In this document: in pieces, positions 53,605-62,719 of the stretch
Layout: each line of letters starts with the position of its first letter
How positions within the stretch are numbered: position 1 is the first letter of the stretch
Assembly: GCA_003058525.1 (NCBI GenBank)
Contig: QBVD01000062.1
Coordinates: forward strand, 26,006 to 90,005
Length of the DNA: 64,000 nt
Source: a gamma proteobacterium symbiont of Ctena orbiculata
GTDB taxonomy: Bacteria; Pseudomonadota; Gammaproteobacteria; Chromatiales; Chromatiaceae
Direction: 5' to 3'
Notes under the pieces: model-generated
What the model was told of the DNA's origin: nothing
The model's database searches: none
The model's input: only the letters and a program-made list of their open reading frames with translations
Translations under genes and position numbers: made by a program

Positions 53605-54204
53605 ATGAAGACTAAAATATTCTGGTTGTTGCCAGCTTTACTGATTGCATTGACGTTGCTGGGAAATGGACTCGTCTTGGCTGATCGTGATGGGTCGCGA
53701 GAGGATGACGACGACTGGGGTGAACAGTTGTTTCGTGGTTGGTTTAAATCCGCAAACAAGCCGAACCACAGCCAGTATAGCCAGCTCTATCAAGAGGAGT
53801 GCGGCAGTTGTCATTTTCCCTATCAGCCTGTATTTCTTCCGGCAGCGTCATGGCGGACAATGATGGGAAAACTGGATGATCACTTTGGCGAAAATGCGGA
53901 GCTATCGGAGGAGGATCAAGCAACTCTATCGAGCTACCTGATTTCGAACGCTGCAGACAGGGTCAATAGAGAGATACCCAATAAGATAATGTGGTCATTG
54001 CGATCTTCGCCTGTGCCGGAACGAATTACAGAAACCGGTTTTTTCAAGCATGAGCACAATGAAATTCCTTATTCTGTACGGAATAAGAATAGTGGCGAAA
54101 AGCTCTCTTTCAGTAACTGCGACAGCTGTCATAAAAAGGCGATGCAGGGATCCTATAACGAACACGAAATCAATATTCCGGGAATCGGTCGATGGGACGA
54201 TTAG
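53605..54204 (+). CDS. dhc: Diheme cytochrome c (DHC)
   Basis: 199 aa. Signal peptide about 1-26 (LLPALLIALTLLGNGLVLA). Two heme-c motifs: CGSCH (about 72-76) and CDSCH (about 173-177). The DHC family is encoded with SHP and a cytochrome b561 and passes electrons between them. GTGAGGTAA precedes the ATG. Acidic N-terminal mature part (REDDDDW). Confidence 0.93.
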   Translation: MKTKIFWLLPALLIALTLLGNGLVLADRDGSREDDDDWGEQLFRGWFKSANKPNHSQYSQLYQEECGSCHFPYQPVFLPAASWRTMMGKLDDHFGENAELSEEDQATLSSYLISNAADRVNREIPNKIMWSLRSSPVPERITETGFFKHEHNEIPYSVRNKNSGEKLSFSNCDSCHKKAMQGSYNEHEINIPGIGRWDD

Positions 54205-54267
54205 TGTGTGTTTCGACCGCTGGTGAAGCTATACTGCGGGCACTCAAGCCTGTTCTGATATATCAAG

Positions 54268-54582
54268 ATGGTAAGCATGCTGCATAAATCAACTGTTAAA
54301 ACGCTGATCATGATGGTCCTCGTGATCTCCACTCTATCACTGGCCGACGAGGGTTATGAGGAGGTAAAACGACTTACCGAGTCTGGCGCTATATTGCCCT
54401 TCGAGGATCTGCTTCCGACTATACAGGCACTGCAGCCTGGCAGGATTCTTGAACTGGAGTTGGAACGTGAAGAGGGGGATTATATTTACGAGATAGAGAT
54501 TCTCGATGAACAGGGCGCGGTATGGGAATTCAAGGTGGATGCTGCTACGGGTGAGATTCTGGAACGTGAACTGGAGGATTGA
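54268..54582 (+). CDS. PepSY-domain small periplasmic protein
   Basis: 104 aa from the ATG at 54268 (54277 also possible). Signal peptide to about 26 (VISTLSLADE), then a single PepSY domain: EEVKRLTESGAILPFEDLLPTIQ..., ILELELEREEGDYIYEIEILDEQG and FKVDAATGEILERE. PepSY proteins of this size are often linked to two-component systems or metalloproteases, with proposed inhibitory or sensory roles. It lies just upstream of the response regulator (3-nt gap), so it probably belongs to that sensing module. Confidence 0.9.
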   Translation: MVSMLHKSTVKTLIMMVLVISTLSLADEGYEEVKRLTESGAILPFEDLLPTIQALQPGRILELELEREEGDYIYEIEILDEQGAVWEFKVDAATGEILERELED

Positions 54583-54584
54583 TC

Positions 54585-55253
54585 TTGCGTTTGTTGCTGG
54601 TTGAAGATGATGATCTCCTTGTGACTTCCTTGAAGCACGACCTGGAGCAGCAGGGATTTGCCGTCGATCATGCCCATGAAGGCATCGAAGCGGAGTTCAT
54701 GGGCGATAACATGGCGTATGATCTCATTGTCCTGGACCTTGGACTGCCCAACCGCTCCGGTCTGGAAGTGTTGAAGAACTGGCGGGCACGGGATAACCGT
54801 ACACCGGTGATCATTCTCACCGGGCGGGATGCCTGGCATGAGCGGGTGGAGGGATTCAAGGCAGGTGCGGATGACTATCTCGGCAAGCCGTTTCATATCG
54901 AAGAGCTTGTGGTGCGTTTACAGGCGCTGATTCGCCGCAGTCACGAGCTGGTCGGCGCCAGCCTGAAGTCAGGTGGCCTGGAACTGGACGAGGAGAGACA
55001 ACAGGTCATACTGCCCGATCAACGACGGCTTGAGCTTACCGGCACTGAATTTCGACTGCTTCGCTGCTTTATCCTCAACAAGGGCAAGATACTCTCTAAA
55101 ACACGGCTGACGGAGCATGTCTATGAACAGGACTTTGATCGAGACAGCAATCTGATTGAAGTCTATATTCGCCGTTTGCGTGACAAGCTGGGTAAACAGG
55201 TGATCGAAACCCGTCGTGGACAGGGTTATATTTATGTCGGTATTGAGCAGTAA
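54585..55253 (+). CDS. OmpR-family response regulator (PhoP-like)
   Basis: 222 aa from the TTG at 54585, preferred over TTG 54579 because GGAGG lies at the right distance and the protein then begins MRLLLVEDDD, the normal receiver start. Phosphoacceptor in LIVLDLGLP (about 51), LTGRD and KPFHIEEL complete the receiver; winged helix from about 125 to 222. PhoP/QseB-like. It overlaps the kinase gene by 20 nt. It probably controls the cytochrome genes upstream. Confidence 0.92.
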   Translation: MRLLLVEDDDLLVTSLKHDLEQQGFAVDHAHEGIEAEFMGDNMAYDLIVLDLGLPNRSGLEVLKNWRARDNRTPVIILTGRDAWHERVEGFKAGADDYLGKPFHIEELVVRLQALIRRSHELVGASLKSGGLELDEERQQVILPDQRRLELTGTEFRLLRCFILNKGKILSKTRLTEHVYEQDFDRDSNLIEVYIRRLRDKLGKQVIETRRGQGYIYVGIEQ

Positions 55254-56574
55254 CTCCCTCGAACACCGCCTCCACCTTGGATTGGCACTCACCCTCATCG
55301 TGCTGATGGGGATGTTATGGCTGTTTGGCGCCAGGAGCATCGAAACCCTCACAGAGGATTTCATCGCCTCCAGACTTGAACACGACAGTGAGGCTTTGCT
55401 GAGTGCGATGATCATTAAGCAGCAACATCTCAAGGTCCGGCCTTCGCGTATCAATCAAATCTATCATCGTCCCTATTCAGGCCACTACTATCTCGTTCGT
55501 CAGCAGGATGGCATTGAACTTACTTCGCGTTCACTGTGGGACTTCAAACTTCAGCTGCCGACATTGAAGCTAGGAGAAAAGAGACGTATCCACATACTTG
55601 GGCCGGATAAACAACAGTTGTTGGTATATGTTGCCGGCTTCAGAAAGCAGGGACTGGATTTGACTGTGGCGGTAGCGGAGGACCTCATGCCGATAAAACA
55701 GCAAAGGGATCTTTTCCTGCGCAACTTTGCCATATTGGCAATGGTGGGTTTGATCACGCTTTTGCTGGTTCAGGGTATGGTTGTCAGGCAGGCCTTCCGT
55801 CGTATAGAACCCTTGCGGGAGGAGGTCAAAAGTCTGGCCACAGGGGATGAGAAATCACTCAGTGAAGAGGTTCCGGATGAGATTTATCCATTGGTCAAGG
55901 AGATCAATCATCTGTTGCAGTTGCTCTCGAGACGCAATCAACGATCCCGAAATGCCCTGGGTAATCTCGCCCATGCATTGAAAGGCCCCATGAACCTGCT
56001 GACACATTACTTTGACAAATCAACAGATAGTGAAAACCGTATTGATAGCGCTCTGGCCGGTCAGCAGGTTGAGCGGGTAAGGCTATTGATCGATAGAGAG
56101 CTCAAACGCGCCCGCATTGCGGGCAGCGGTACTACGAGCCAAAGATTCGATCCACAAGTCGATTTACTGGATTTGGTGACTGTCTTAAAGCAGATCTATC
56201 GGGATAAACAACTAACTATAGAGGCCGTCACAGCAAGAGTTCAACCACCATTCGGAGACCGGGAGGATATCCTTGAATTATTGGGCAACCTGCTTGATAA
56301 CGCCTGTAAATGGGCAAAAAGCAGGGTTCGCTGCACCATTTCCGGAAAAGAGCATTTGCAGATTGTTGTCGAAGACGATGGTGAGGGATTGGCGGATGAG
56401 GATGTCACCAGACTGACAGCGCGCGGTAGCCGCCTGGATGAAAACAGAGAGGGGCAGGGGCTGGGTCTGGCGATAGTGTCCGACGTGGTCAGTCTGTATG
56501 ACGGTGAGTTGATCTTCGACCGGTCACCGGAACTGCGTGGACTCAGAGTCAGCGTGGTTTTAAACCGTTTATAA
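55234..56574 (+). CDS. PhoQ-like sensor histidine kinase
   Basis: 446 aa from the ATG at 55234 (AGGG upstream), overlapping the regulator by 20 nt; an in-frame GTG at 55216 is also possible. TM1 about 20-40, a periplasmic sensor of about 120 residues, TM2 about 168-188, HAMP, an H box LGNLAHALKGPMN with Ala instead of Glu after His, as in PhoQ (HSLKTP), and an ATPase domain with LLDNACKWAKS, DDGEGL and GLGLAIV. It senses an unknown periplasmic signal, perhaps through the PepSY protein. Confidence 0.9.
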   Translation: MSVLSSNSLEHRLHLGLALTLIVLMGMLWLFGARSIETLTEDFIASRLEHDSEALLSAMIIKQQHLKVRPSRINQIYHRPYSGHYYLVRQQDGIELTSRSLWDFKLQLPTLKLGEKRRIHILGPDKQQLLVYVAGFRKQGLDLTVAVAEDLMPIKQQRDLFLRNFAILAMVGLITLLLVQGMVVRQAFRRIEPLREEVKSLATGDEKSLSEEVPDEIYPLVKEINHLLQLLSRRNQRSRNALGNLAHALKGPMNLLTHYFDKSTDSENRIDSALAGQQVERVRLLIDRELKRARIAGSGTTSQRFDPQVDLLDLVTVLKQIYRDKQLTIEAVTARVQPPFGDREDILELLGNLLDNACKWAKSRVRCTISGKEHLQIVVEDDGEGLADEDVTRLTARGSRLDENREGQGLGLAIVSDVVSLYDGELIFDRSPELRGLRVSVVLNRL

Positions 56575-56655
56575 CAGGGTAGTGTGCGTCAATCAGCTGT
56601 ATTCTTGAAACTGGCATATACTGAGGGTAATGTTTGTACGTTAAGGACGGTGAGT

Positions 56656-56856
56656 ATGAACCGATCAACCCAAACACGACAAAGACTTGCCGGTGTGACA
56701 CTGCTCGGATTTTTACTCTTCTTTTCGCCTGTACTCACCTTGTTTGACAAGGCCTCCGAGTGGGCCGGCATTCCCATCAGCTACCTCTACCTCTTTGGCA
56801 TCTGGTTGGCCTTGATTTTGTTGGCTGCGTGGACAGTCGAGGGTAGAAAACACTAA
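56656..56856 (+). CDS. Small membrane protein upstream of symporter-kinase
   Basis: 66 aa from the ATG at 56656 (AAGGACGGTGAG upstream); the frame is open to 56584 but that part has no ribosome-binding site. Two TM helices (about 13-30 and 38-60): TLLGFLLFFSPVLTLFD and YLYLFGIWLALILLAAW. Small proteins of this type precede solute-symporter genes (SLC5 family) and may be accessory subunits. It ends 11 nt before the fusion kinase gene, which suggests a direct partner role. Confidence 0.8.
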   Translation: MNRSTQTRQRLAGVTLLGFLLFFSPVLTLFDKASEWAGIPISYLYLFGIWLALILLAAWTVEGRKH

Positions 56857-56867
56857 CGGTAGGCAGC

Positions 56868-59594
56868 ATGCTGACTACCACTATCGTCGTTATCGCTTCT
56901 TTGGGTTACCTGGGCCTGTTATTCGCGATCGCCTATTGGGCCGATCGGCGAGCGGATCAAAAGCGCTCGGTGATCTCCAATGCCACGATCTATGCACTCT
57001 CCCTGGCTGTCTATTGTACGGCATGGACCTTTTACGGCAGTGTCGGCAGGGCCGCGGCCACGGGTATCGGTTTTTTGCCGATCTACATCGGGCCCACATT
57101 GATCGCCGCACTCTGGGGCACCTTACTGTTGAAGATGGTGCGTGTAAGCAAGAGTCAGCGCATCACCTCCATCGCGGATTTCATCGCCTCACGTTACGGA
57201 AAAAGTCACCTGTTGGGCGGCTTGGTGACGGTCATTGCCGTACTGGGTATCGTTCCCTATATCGCCCTGCAGCTGAAAGCAATTTCACGCAGTTTCACCA
57301 TTCTGCTGACCTATCCTGATGTCAGTATGCCGAATCCCGCCGACTCGCTTCCCCTGTTACAGGACACAACGCTCTATGTCGCGCTTCTACTGGCGGCCTT
57401 TACCATTCTATTCGGTACACGACATCTCGATGCCAGCGAGCGGCATGAGGGGATGGTGGCCGCTATCGCGTTTGAATCGATTGTCAAGCTGGTGGCGTTT
57501 CTCTCGGTCGGCATCTTTGTGACCTATCAACTGCATGATGGATTTACCGACCTTTTCGATAAGGCCGAAAATGCCGGTATTCTCAATCCGCTGATTATCG
57601 ACGGTATGAACGGTTACGAAAATTGGTTCGCCTTAACGCTACTGTCTGCGCTGGCGGTGATGATGCTACCGCGTCAGTTCCAGGTTGCCGTGGTTGAAAA
57701 TAGCGGTGAACAACATTTAAGACGTGCGGTCTGGTTGTTTCCTCTCTATCTGTTTTTAATCAATATATTTGTGATACCCATTGCACTTGCGGGACAACTG
57801 ACCTTTACCGGGGAGAATGTGGATGCGGACACGTTTGTGTTGACACTGCCCATGGCGCACCACCAAGGCTCATTGACCCTGCTTGCCTTCCTTGGCGGCA
57901 TGTCCGCCGCGACCGGGATGGTGATAGTCGAGACCATCGCCCTGTCAACCATGGTCTGCAACGATTTGGTAATGCCTCTCCTGTTGAAACGCTGGAAGCA
58001 GATACCTCCGAATGCGGATCTGAGCAAACTGTTGCTGCGCATACGACGCGGGGCGATCATTCTGATTCTGCTGTTGGGATTTCTTTACTTTCGACTTGCC
58101 GGTGAAGCCTATGCATTGGTGAGCATCGGGTTGATCAGCTTTTCCGCGGTGGCCCAGTTCGCACCGGCCATGATAATCGGCCTCTACTGGCGTGGCGGTA
58201 CACGCAGTGGTGCCCTGGCCGGACTATTGTCCGGATTCGCTATCTGGGTCTATACGCTACTGTTACCGTCATTCGCCAAGTCGGGCTGGCTACCTGCAGG
58301 TCTGCTGGAGCATGGACCTTTTGCCATCGAACTGCTCAAGCCACAAGCGCTGTTCGGCCTGACCGGTCTGAATGAGATCACTCACTGCCTGTTCTGGAGT
58401 ATGTCCTTCAATATTGGCGCCTATATCATGTTTTCACTTTGGCGAACCCCCAGGGTCGATGAGGCCACTCAGGCATCACTGTTTGTCGATGCCCTGAAAA
58501 ATCAGCAGTTCCTGGGTGTTGGCTTATGGCGTGGAACCGCAGAAGTAAAGGAGCTGTTGCATCTTGCCGAACGCTTCCTGGGAAACGAGCGGGCCAGGCA
58601 TCTGTTTCAGGCCTTTGCCAAGCGAAGAAAGCTGACAGACATCAAACAGCTGCCTGCAGATGCCGAGACGGTTTACTTTGCAGAGACCCTGCTGGCTGGT
58701 GCGATCGGCAGCGCATCCGCGCGGGTGATGGTCTCTTCAGTGACCACGGAAGAGACACTGGGTATGGATGAAGTGCTGAATATTCTTGACGAGGCTTCGC
58801 AGATACGCGCCTACAGCAAAGAACTGGAGCGGAAATCCCATCAATTGGAGAAGGCAACGCGTGAGCTGAAGGAGGCCAATGAACGTCTGCAGGAACTCGA
58901 TCGGTTAAAGGATGATTTTATGTCCTCCGTGACCCATGAGTTGCGTACTCCCCTTGCTTCGATTCGTGCCTTTTCCGAGATCCTTAACGACGATCCGGAT
59001 ATCGCGCTTAATGAAAGACGGCGCTTTCTTGGCATCATAGTGAATGAGACCAAGCGCCTGTCGCGCCTTGTCAATCAGGTGTTGGATCTGGCCAAAATTG
59101 AATCGGGACGTGCCGACTGGAATGCGGAAGATGTGGATTTGCTTGAAATTGTCGAAGAGGCGATTTCCTCAACAGAACAGTTGTTTGCCGATCATGGAAC
59201 CCGTGTGATCAGAGCACTGCCTGACCACGCCTGTGTCGTGACCGGGGACCGTGATCGTCTGATGCAGGTACTGCTCAATCTTTTGTCGAATGCGCATAAA
59301 TTCGTACCCGAACGGACAGGGGCGGTGACTGTTCGTCTCCAATTAAAGCAGGATCGATATGAAGTGAGTGTAGCCGACAATGGGCCTGGAATCGCCGCAG
59401 AGGAGCTGCCAAATATCTTCGAGAAATTCCGTCAGGCGGGAAGCGCGAGCAACAAACCGATAGGCACTGGACTGGGGTTGCCGATCAGCAAGAAGATTGT
59501 CGAACACTTGGGAGGAACTATCTGGGCTGAAAGCACAAATGAGAATGGTGCTATCTTTACCTTTGCGCTCCCCAAAAAAAAGAAAGCGGTGTGA
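56868..59594 (+). CDS. Solute symporter-histidine kinase fusion (CbrA/CrbS-like)
   Basis: 908 aa. A sodium:solute symporter (SLC5/PutP-like) module of about 12-13 TM helices fills residues 1-540; the MMLPRQFQVAVVENSGEQHLRRAVWLFPLY segment (in part) is typical. A short PAS/STAC-like linker, a coiled coil (about 650-680), the dimerization helix with the H box SVTHELRTPLASIRAF (His about 690) and an ATPase domain with LLSNAHKFVP, DNGPGIA and GTGLGLPIS (about 866) follow. It is a sensor whose transport domain probably detects or carries the nutrient. Relatives (CbrA, CrbS) respond to His or acetate. The downstream receiver is the expected target. Confidence 0.94.
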   Translation: MLTTTIVVIASLGYLGLLFAIAYWADRRADQKRSVISNATIYALSLAVYCTAWTFYGSVGRAAATGIGFLPIYIGPTLIAALWGTLLLKMVRVSKSQRITSIADFIASRYGKSHLLGGLVTVIAVLGIVPYIALQLKAISRSFTILLTYPDVSMPNPADSLPLLQDTTLYVALLLAAFTILFGTRHLDASERHEGMVAAIAFESIVKLVAFLSVGIFVTYQLHDGFTDLFDKAENAGILNPLIIDGMNGYENWFALTLLSALAVMMLPRQFQVAVVENSGEQHLRRAVWLFPLYLFLINIFVIPIALAGQLTFTGENVDADTFVLTLPMAHHQGSLTLLAFLGGMSAATGMVIVETIALSTMVCNDLVMPLLLKRWKQIPPNADLSKLLLRIRRGAIILILLLGFLYFRLAGEAYALVSIGLISFSAVAQFAPAMIIGLYWRGGTRSGALAGLLSGFAIWVYTLLLPSFAKSGWLPAGLLEHGPFAIELLKPQALFGLTGLNEITHCLFWSMSFNIGAYIMFSLWRTPRVDEATQASLFVDALKNQQFLGVGLWRGTAEVKELLHLAERFLGNERARHLFQAFAKRRKLTDIKQLPADAETVYFAETLLAGAIGSASARVMVSSVTTEETLGMDEVLNILDEASQIRAYSKELERKSHQLEKATRELKEANERLQELDRLKDDFMSSVTHELRTPLASIRAFSEILNDDPDIALNERRRFLGIIVNETKRLSRLVNQVLDLAKIESGRADWNAEDVDLLEIVEEAISSTEQLFADHGTRVIRALPDHACVVTGDRDRLMQVLLNLLSNAHKFVPERTGAVTVRLQLKQDRYEVSVADNGPGIAAEELPNIFEKFRQAGSASNKPIGTGLGLPISKKIVEHLGGTIWAESTNENGAIFTFALPKKKKAV

Positions 59595-59609
59595 TATCCG
59601 GAGAGGCCA

Positions 59610-59984
59610 ATGACAAAGACAATTCTGATCGTGGATGATGAACCGAATATCGTACTCTCTGTTGAGTATCTGATGAAGCGGGAAGGCTATCAGGTCATGA
59701 CGGCGAGTGATGGCCAGGTGGCAATTGAGATGATTGCAGATACACGCCCTGATCTGTTGATCCTGGATGTCATGATGCCACGCAAGAACGGCTTTGAGGT
59801 GTGCCGTGAGATACGTGCAGATCCTGCGCTTTCAGAATTGCCCATATTGATGTTAAGCGCCAAAGGGCGGGAAGCGGAGATCAAAAAGGGGATATCCCTG
59901 GGTGCGGACGCCTATATTACCAAGCCTTTTTCGACCCATGATCTGGTCGACAAGGTCAACCAGCTTCTACAGTCACGGGAGTGA
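59610..59984 (+). CDS. Receiver-only response regulator (CheY-like)
   Basis: 124 aa. Single receiver domain: VDDEPN acidic pocket, Asp in LLILDVMMPRKNG (about 53), Ser in MLSAKG, KPFSTHDL at the end. There is no output domain, unlike the LuxR-type CrbR and NtrC-type CbrB that partner with similar kinases elsewhere. It sits between the fusion kinase and the DUF294 gene and overlaps the GTG start region of the latter, so its output may be a protein interaction, perhaps with the DUF294 protein. Confidence 0.94.
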   Translation: MTKTILIVDDEPNIVLSVEYLMKREGYQVMTASDGQVAIEMIADTRPDLLILDVMMPRKNGFEVCREIRADPALSELPILMLSAKGREAEIKKGISLGADAYITKPFSTHDLVDKVNQLLQSRE

Positions 59985-59998
59985 AAGGAGAGCGTGCT

Positions 59999-61489
59999 AT
60001 GATGCCGGCTAAGCAACCTCCACCAAGGCCGCCTAAACCGCTCGCGGAGTTTAAATCGGCGCATATGTCGGCAGGGATCGGCGATATACCCTTACGGGAG
60101 TTGGCCCAGAATGAACCCCTGATTATCCAACCCGAAACGAGCATACGCGATGCTCTGTTCACACTCAATCGTGATGACATTCAAGCAGGGGTGGTTGCTC
60201 AACAGATTGACGCACCGCTCGGCATCGTGACACTGCGGGAGCTTATCGAAGCGATCACCCTGAAACGCGCGGATTTGAGTGAGCCGGTGATCGCCTATAT
60301 GACGGCTGCGCCGATCTCCCTGCCGGTGGATGCGCCGGCACACCGGGCCAGGGTTGCCTTGACACGCAGTCGATTGAGTCATCTGGTGCTGTTGGAGTCC
60401 AACGGCCGGCTATACAATCTGTTGTCGCATTCCGATCTGCCGGGATTTCGGGAAGGCGGCGCAGAGGGCCTGATTAACACCGTTCAACATGCCGGTAACG
60501 TGGACAGTATGGCCAATGCCGCCAAGGCGATTCGACAGAGGGGGCAAGAGCTGTTCGTCAACGGCATGGGTGTGGAGGCTCTCTGCCAATGGATGTCGGG
60601 TTTGAACGACCTGCTCTGTATGCGCGTCATTGAATTGATCGCCAACGAATTCGACCTGCCCCCTGTCTCCTGGTGTTGGATGGTATTCGGCTCGGAGGGC
60701 AGGCTCGAGCAGACCTTTGCCGCGGATCAGGACAATGGCCTGATCTTTCAACCCGATAATGAAGAGGATACGCCACAGATTCGCAATGCCCTTGTTCCGT
60801 TCGCGAAAGCGGTAAACAAGGCCCTCGACCGTTGCGGTTTTACCCTCTGTCGTGGCGATATTATGGCCGGCAATCCAAAGCTATGCCTGTCTGTAAATGA
60901 GTGGCGTGAAAGGTTCCAGCACTGGCTCTCAACGCCGGATCCAAAATCGTTGTTGAATGCAACCATCTTTTTTGATTTCCGACCGCTTTATGGTCAGGAT
61001 GAGCTGGTCGACGATCTGCACAACTGGTTATTGCCAAGACCAGCGGAACATCCTCGGTTCCTTCGCGCAATGGCGACAGAGGCGCTGACCTGTGCACCCG
61101 CATTGGGTTGGTTTGGCCGATTCTCCTATGATGGCGGCCATCGTTATCCACATACCATCGATTTAAAGAAACGGGGTGCCCGACCTTTTATCGACGCGGC
61201 CCGTATCTGGGCGTTAAAACATGGTGTCTGGTCAACCAATACCGCGGAACGTCTGCGGGCGGCCACAAGCGACATGAAGCGATCGCCTGCCGACACGGCA
61301 GCCACCATCGAAGCATTTGATCTGATTCAACGGATACGCATGCAGCGACAACTGGCTGGCGGGGATTATGATGCAATCAACCGGGTCAATCCCTCCGATC
61401 TAAGTTCAAGCCAGCGTCTGATGCTGAAAGAGGCGTTTAAGCAGGGGAAGCTGCTACAGCTTCGATTGCGTCAGGAGTTCGAACAATGA
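59999..61489 (+). CDS. CBS-domain DUF294 nucleotidyltransferase-like protein
   Basis: 496 aa from the ATG at 59999 (AAGGAG 8 nt upstream); a GTG at 59981 overlaps the receiver stop. A CBS pair (about 30-155) begins with the PP-rich N-terminus and FTLNRDDIQAGVV; the GlnD/GlnE-like nucleotidyltransferase (DUF294) core has VFGSEGRLEQTFAADQDNG (about 225-243, GSxGR and DxDN), and the DUF294 C-terminal domain includes FDFRPLYG. Such proteins are encoded next to acetate or nutrient sensors in many bacteria and may adenylylate or uridylylate partners. No cyclic-nucleotide-binding domain is present. Confidence 0.92.
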   Translation: MMPAKQPPPRPPKPLAEFKSAHMSAGIGDIPLRELAQNEPLIIQPETSIRDALFTLNRDDIQAGVVAQQIDAPLGIVTLRELIEAITLKRADLSEPVIAYMTAAPISLPVDAPAHRARVALTRSRLSHLVLLESNGRLYNLLSHSDLPGFREGGAEGLINTVQHAGNVDSMANAAKAIRQRGQELFVNGMGVEALCQWMSGLNDLLCMRVIELIANEFDLPPVSWCWMVFGSEGRLEQTFAADQDNGLIFQPDNEEDTPQIRNALVPFAKAVNKALDRCGFTLCRGDIMAGNPKLCLSVNEWRERFQHWLSTPDPKSLLNATIFFDFRPLYGQDELVDDLHNWLLPRPAEHPRFLRAMATEALTCAPALGWFGRFSYDGGHRYPHTIDLKKRGARPFIDAARIWALKHGVWSTNTAERLRAATSDMKRSPADTAATIEAFDLIQRIRMQRQLAGGDYDAINRVNPSDLSSSQRLMLKEAFKQGKLLQLRLRQEFEQ

Positions 61490-61791
61490 ACGTGATGCGA
61501 AGCGCCTTTTTTCAACTTACATTGGAACCATTTGCATTCGGGGGTGGTAGTAGCAGGTCTTCCAGAAAAAAAGGCTGAGAGGGCGGCCCTGCCGCTCAAT
61601 TTGGCCTTGCGATAGATGGAATGGGCTTGTTGCCGCACTTGGTTTTGTAATAAAAACATATTCTATTTTCAGCCTGAATTAATCTTGCCCACCTACACTG
61701 AAAGTAGCAGGGAGGCAAGGAGCCCCCTCCAGTATTTTGTGCAAGGTGTCAGGAGCGATGCCATTGCGCGGAATCGAGCAGGACAGCAGCC
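61490..61791. other. 302-bp gap with 31-codon frame overlapping the DUF294 stop
   Basis: A 31-codon frame starts at the ATG 61486 (overlapping the DUF294 stop as ATGA) and ends about 61581 (MNVMRSAFFQLTLEPFAFGGG...). In related loci a DnaQ-like exonuclease often follows DUF294-CBS genes with the same overlap; this may be its residue, which cannot be decided here. No promoter or terminator stands out. Confidence 0.3.
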
Positions 61792-62373
61792 ATGATGAAG
61801 TTGAACAGATCGATCGTAATGAGTGTATTACTGACTGTGCCGGGATTTCTGCTTGCGCAGACTCAGCTGACGGCAACAGGCCCGATCCCATTTTCGGTCT
61901 TCGATAGGGATGGTAACGGTTTCATCAGTCAACAGGAGTTTGCAACCATCCATGCCGAGAGGAGAGCCTTAAGGGCACAAAGAGGTTATCCCATCGGCAG
62001 GACAGCGAATCCGGTGTTCCAAAATTTCGACAGCAATGATGACGGCAGAATTAACGAAAAGGAACTGCTTGCCGGCCAACACGCGAACCGATTAATGAAA
62101 GGTAGCAGTGGAATGGACGGGAAGGGCATGAGAGGCCGTGGCATGCCGAAGTTCGGCGATTTCGATATGAATGGAGACGGTGTTCTAAAACGGGATGAAT
62201 TCGAACAGGCCAGGGCGAAACGGATTAGTGAGAGGGCCAGCCAGGGCTATCTGATGAGGAACCTGGCGAATGCGCCCACATTTGCTTCTATCGATAGGGA
62301 TAGCAATGGCGAAGTAACCCCGGATGAGTTTCGAGCCGCACAGATCGTCCATCGACAGCAACGCATTCGCTGA
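61792..62373 (+). CDS. Exported EF-hand calcium-binding protein
   Basis: 193 aa (tandem ATG at 61792/61795). A signal peptide ends near LLAQTQ (about 23). Four EF-hand-like loops with proper spacing: DRDGNGFISQQE, DSNDDGRINEKE, DMNGDGVLKRDE and DRDSNGEVTPDE, in pairs separated by a Gly/Met-rich linker (about 105-118). A Ca2+-binding periplasmic or secreted protein of unknown role. Confidence 0.92.
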   Translation: MMKLNRSIVMSVLLTVPGFLLAQTQLTATGPIPFSVFDRDGNGFISQQEFATIHAERRALRAQRGYPIGRTANPVFQNFDSNDDGRINEKELLAGQHANRLMKGSSGMDGKGMRGRGMPKFGDFDMNGDGVLKRDEFEQARAKRISERASQGYLMRNLANAPTFASIDRDSNGEVTPDEFRAAQIVHRQQRIR

Positions 62374-62401
62374 ATCAACACGGATATACAGTCACCTCCG
62401 G

Positions 62402-62427
62402 CCCACCCGCCCTAATGGGTAGGTGGG
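62402..62427. terminator. Hairpin after the EF-hand gene
   Basis: CCCACC-cg-CCC (62402-62412) pairs with GGG-ta-GGTGGG (62417-62427) around TAAT. GC-rich; no T-run follows. Confidence 0.5.
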
Positions 62428-62470
62428 TCAGGTCATTTGCGGGAGTGGGTATCAAGCTGATATAAAGCCA

Positions 62471-62589
62471 AGCCGCAAATGCACGCCAGTCATCGCAAAT
62501 CTTCGCAAATTGATGGGCGTTGAGCGTGGCATTGTGATTGTGAGTTATAAACAGCGGGCTATTTGAGGTATTTGGCGTTCATTAGCGGC
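62471..62589. repeat. Palindromic intergenic element, copy 3
   Basis: Arms at 62471-62510 and about 62560-62589 show the same CCGC-AAT-ACGCC-CA-GCAAAT pattern as copies 1 and 2, with several mismatches and a shorter centre (about 50 bp). The remaining 62374-62719 gap holds no gene. The most diverged and shortest copy. Confidence 0.6.
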
Positions 62590-62719
62590 CTGACTAACGT
62601 TTCTTTGTTCGTTGACTGGCTTTTTTTAAACAATCTACCCACTCGATATGATGAAAGGGAGAATTACGTTTTCATGATAGACTTGGCATCCAGTCTAGTA
62701 ACGCAAGGAGGCGTAGATT

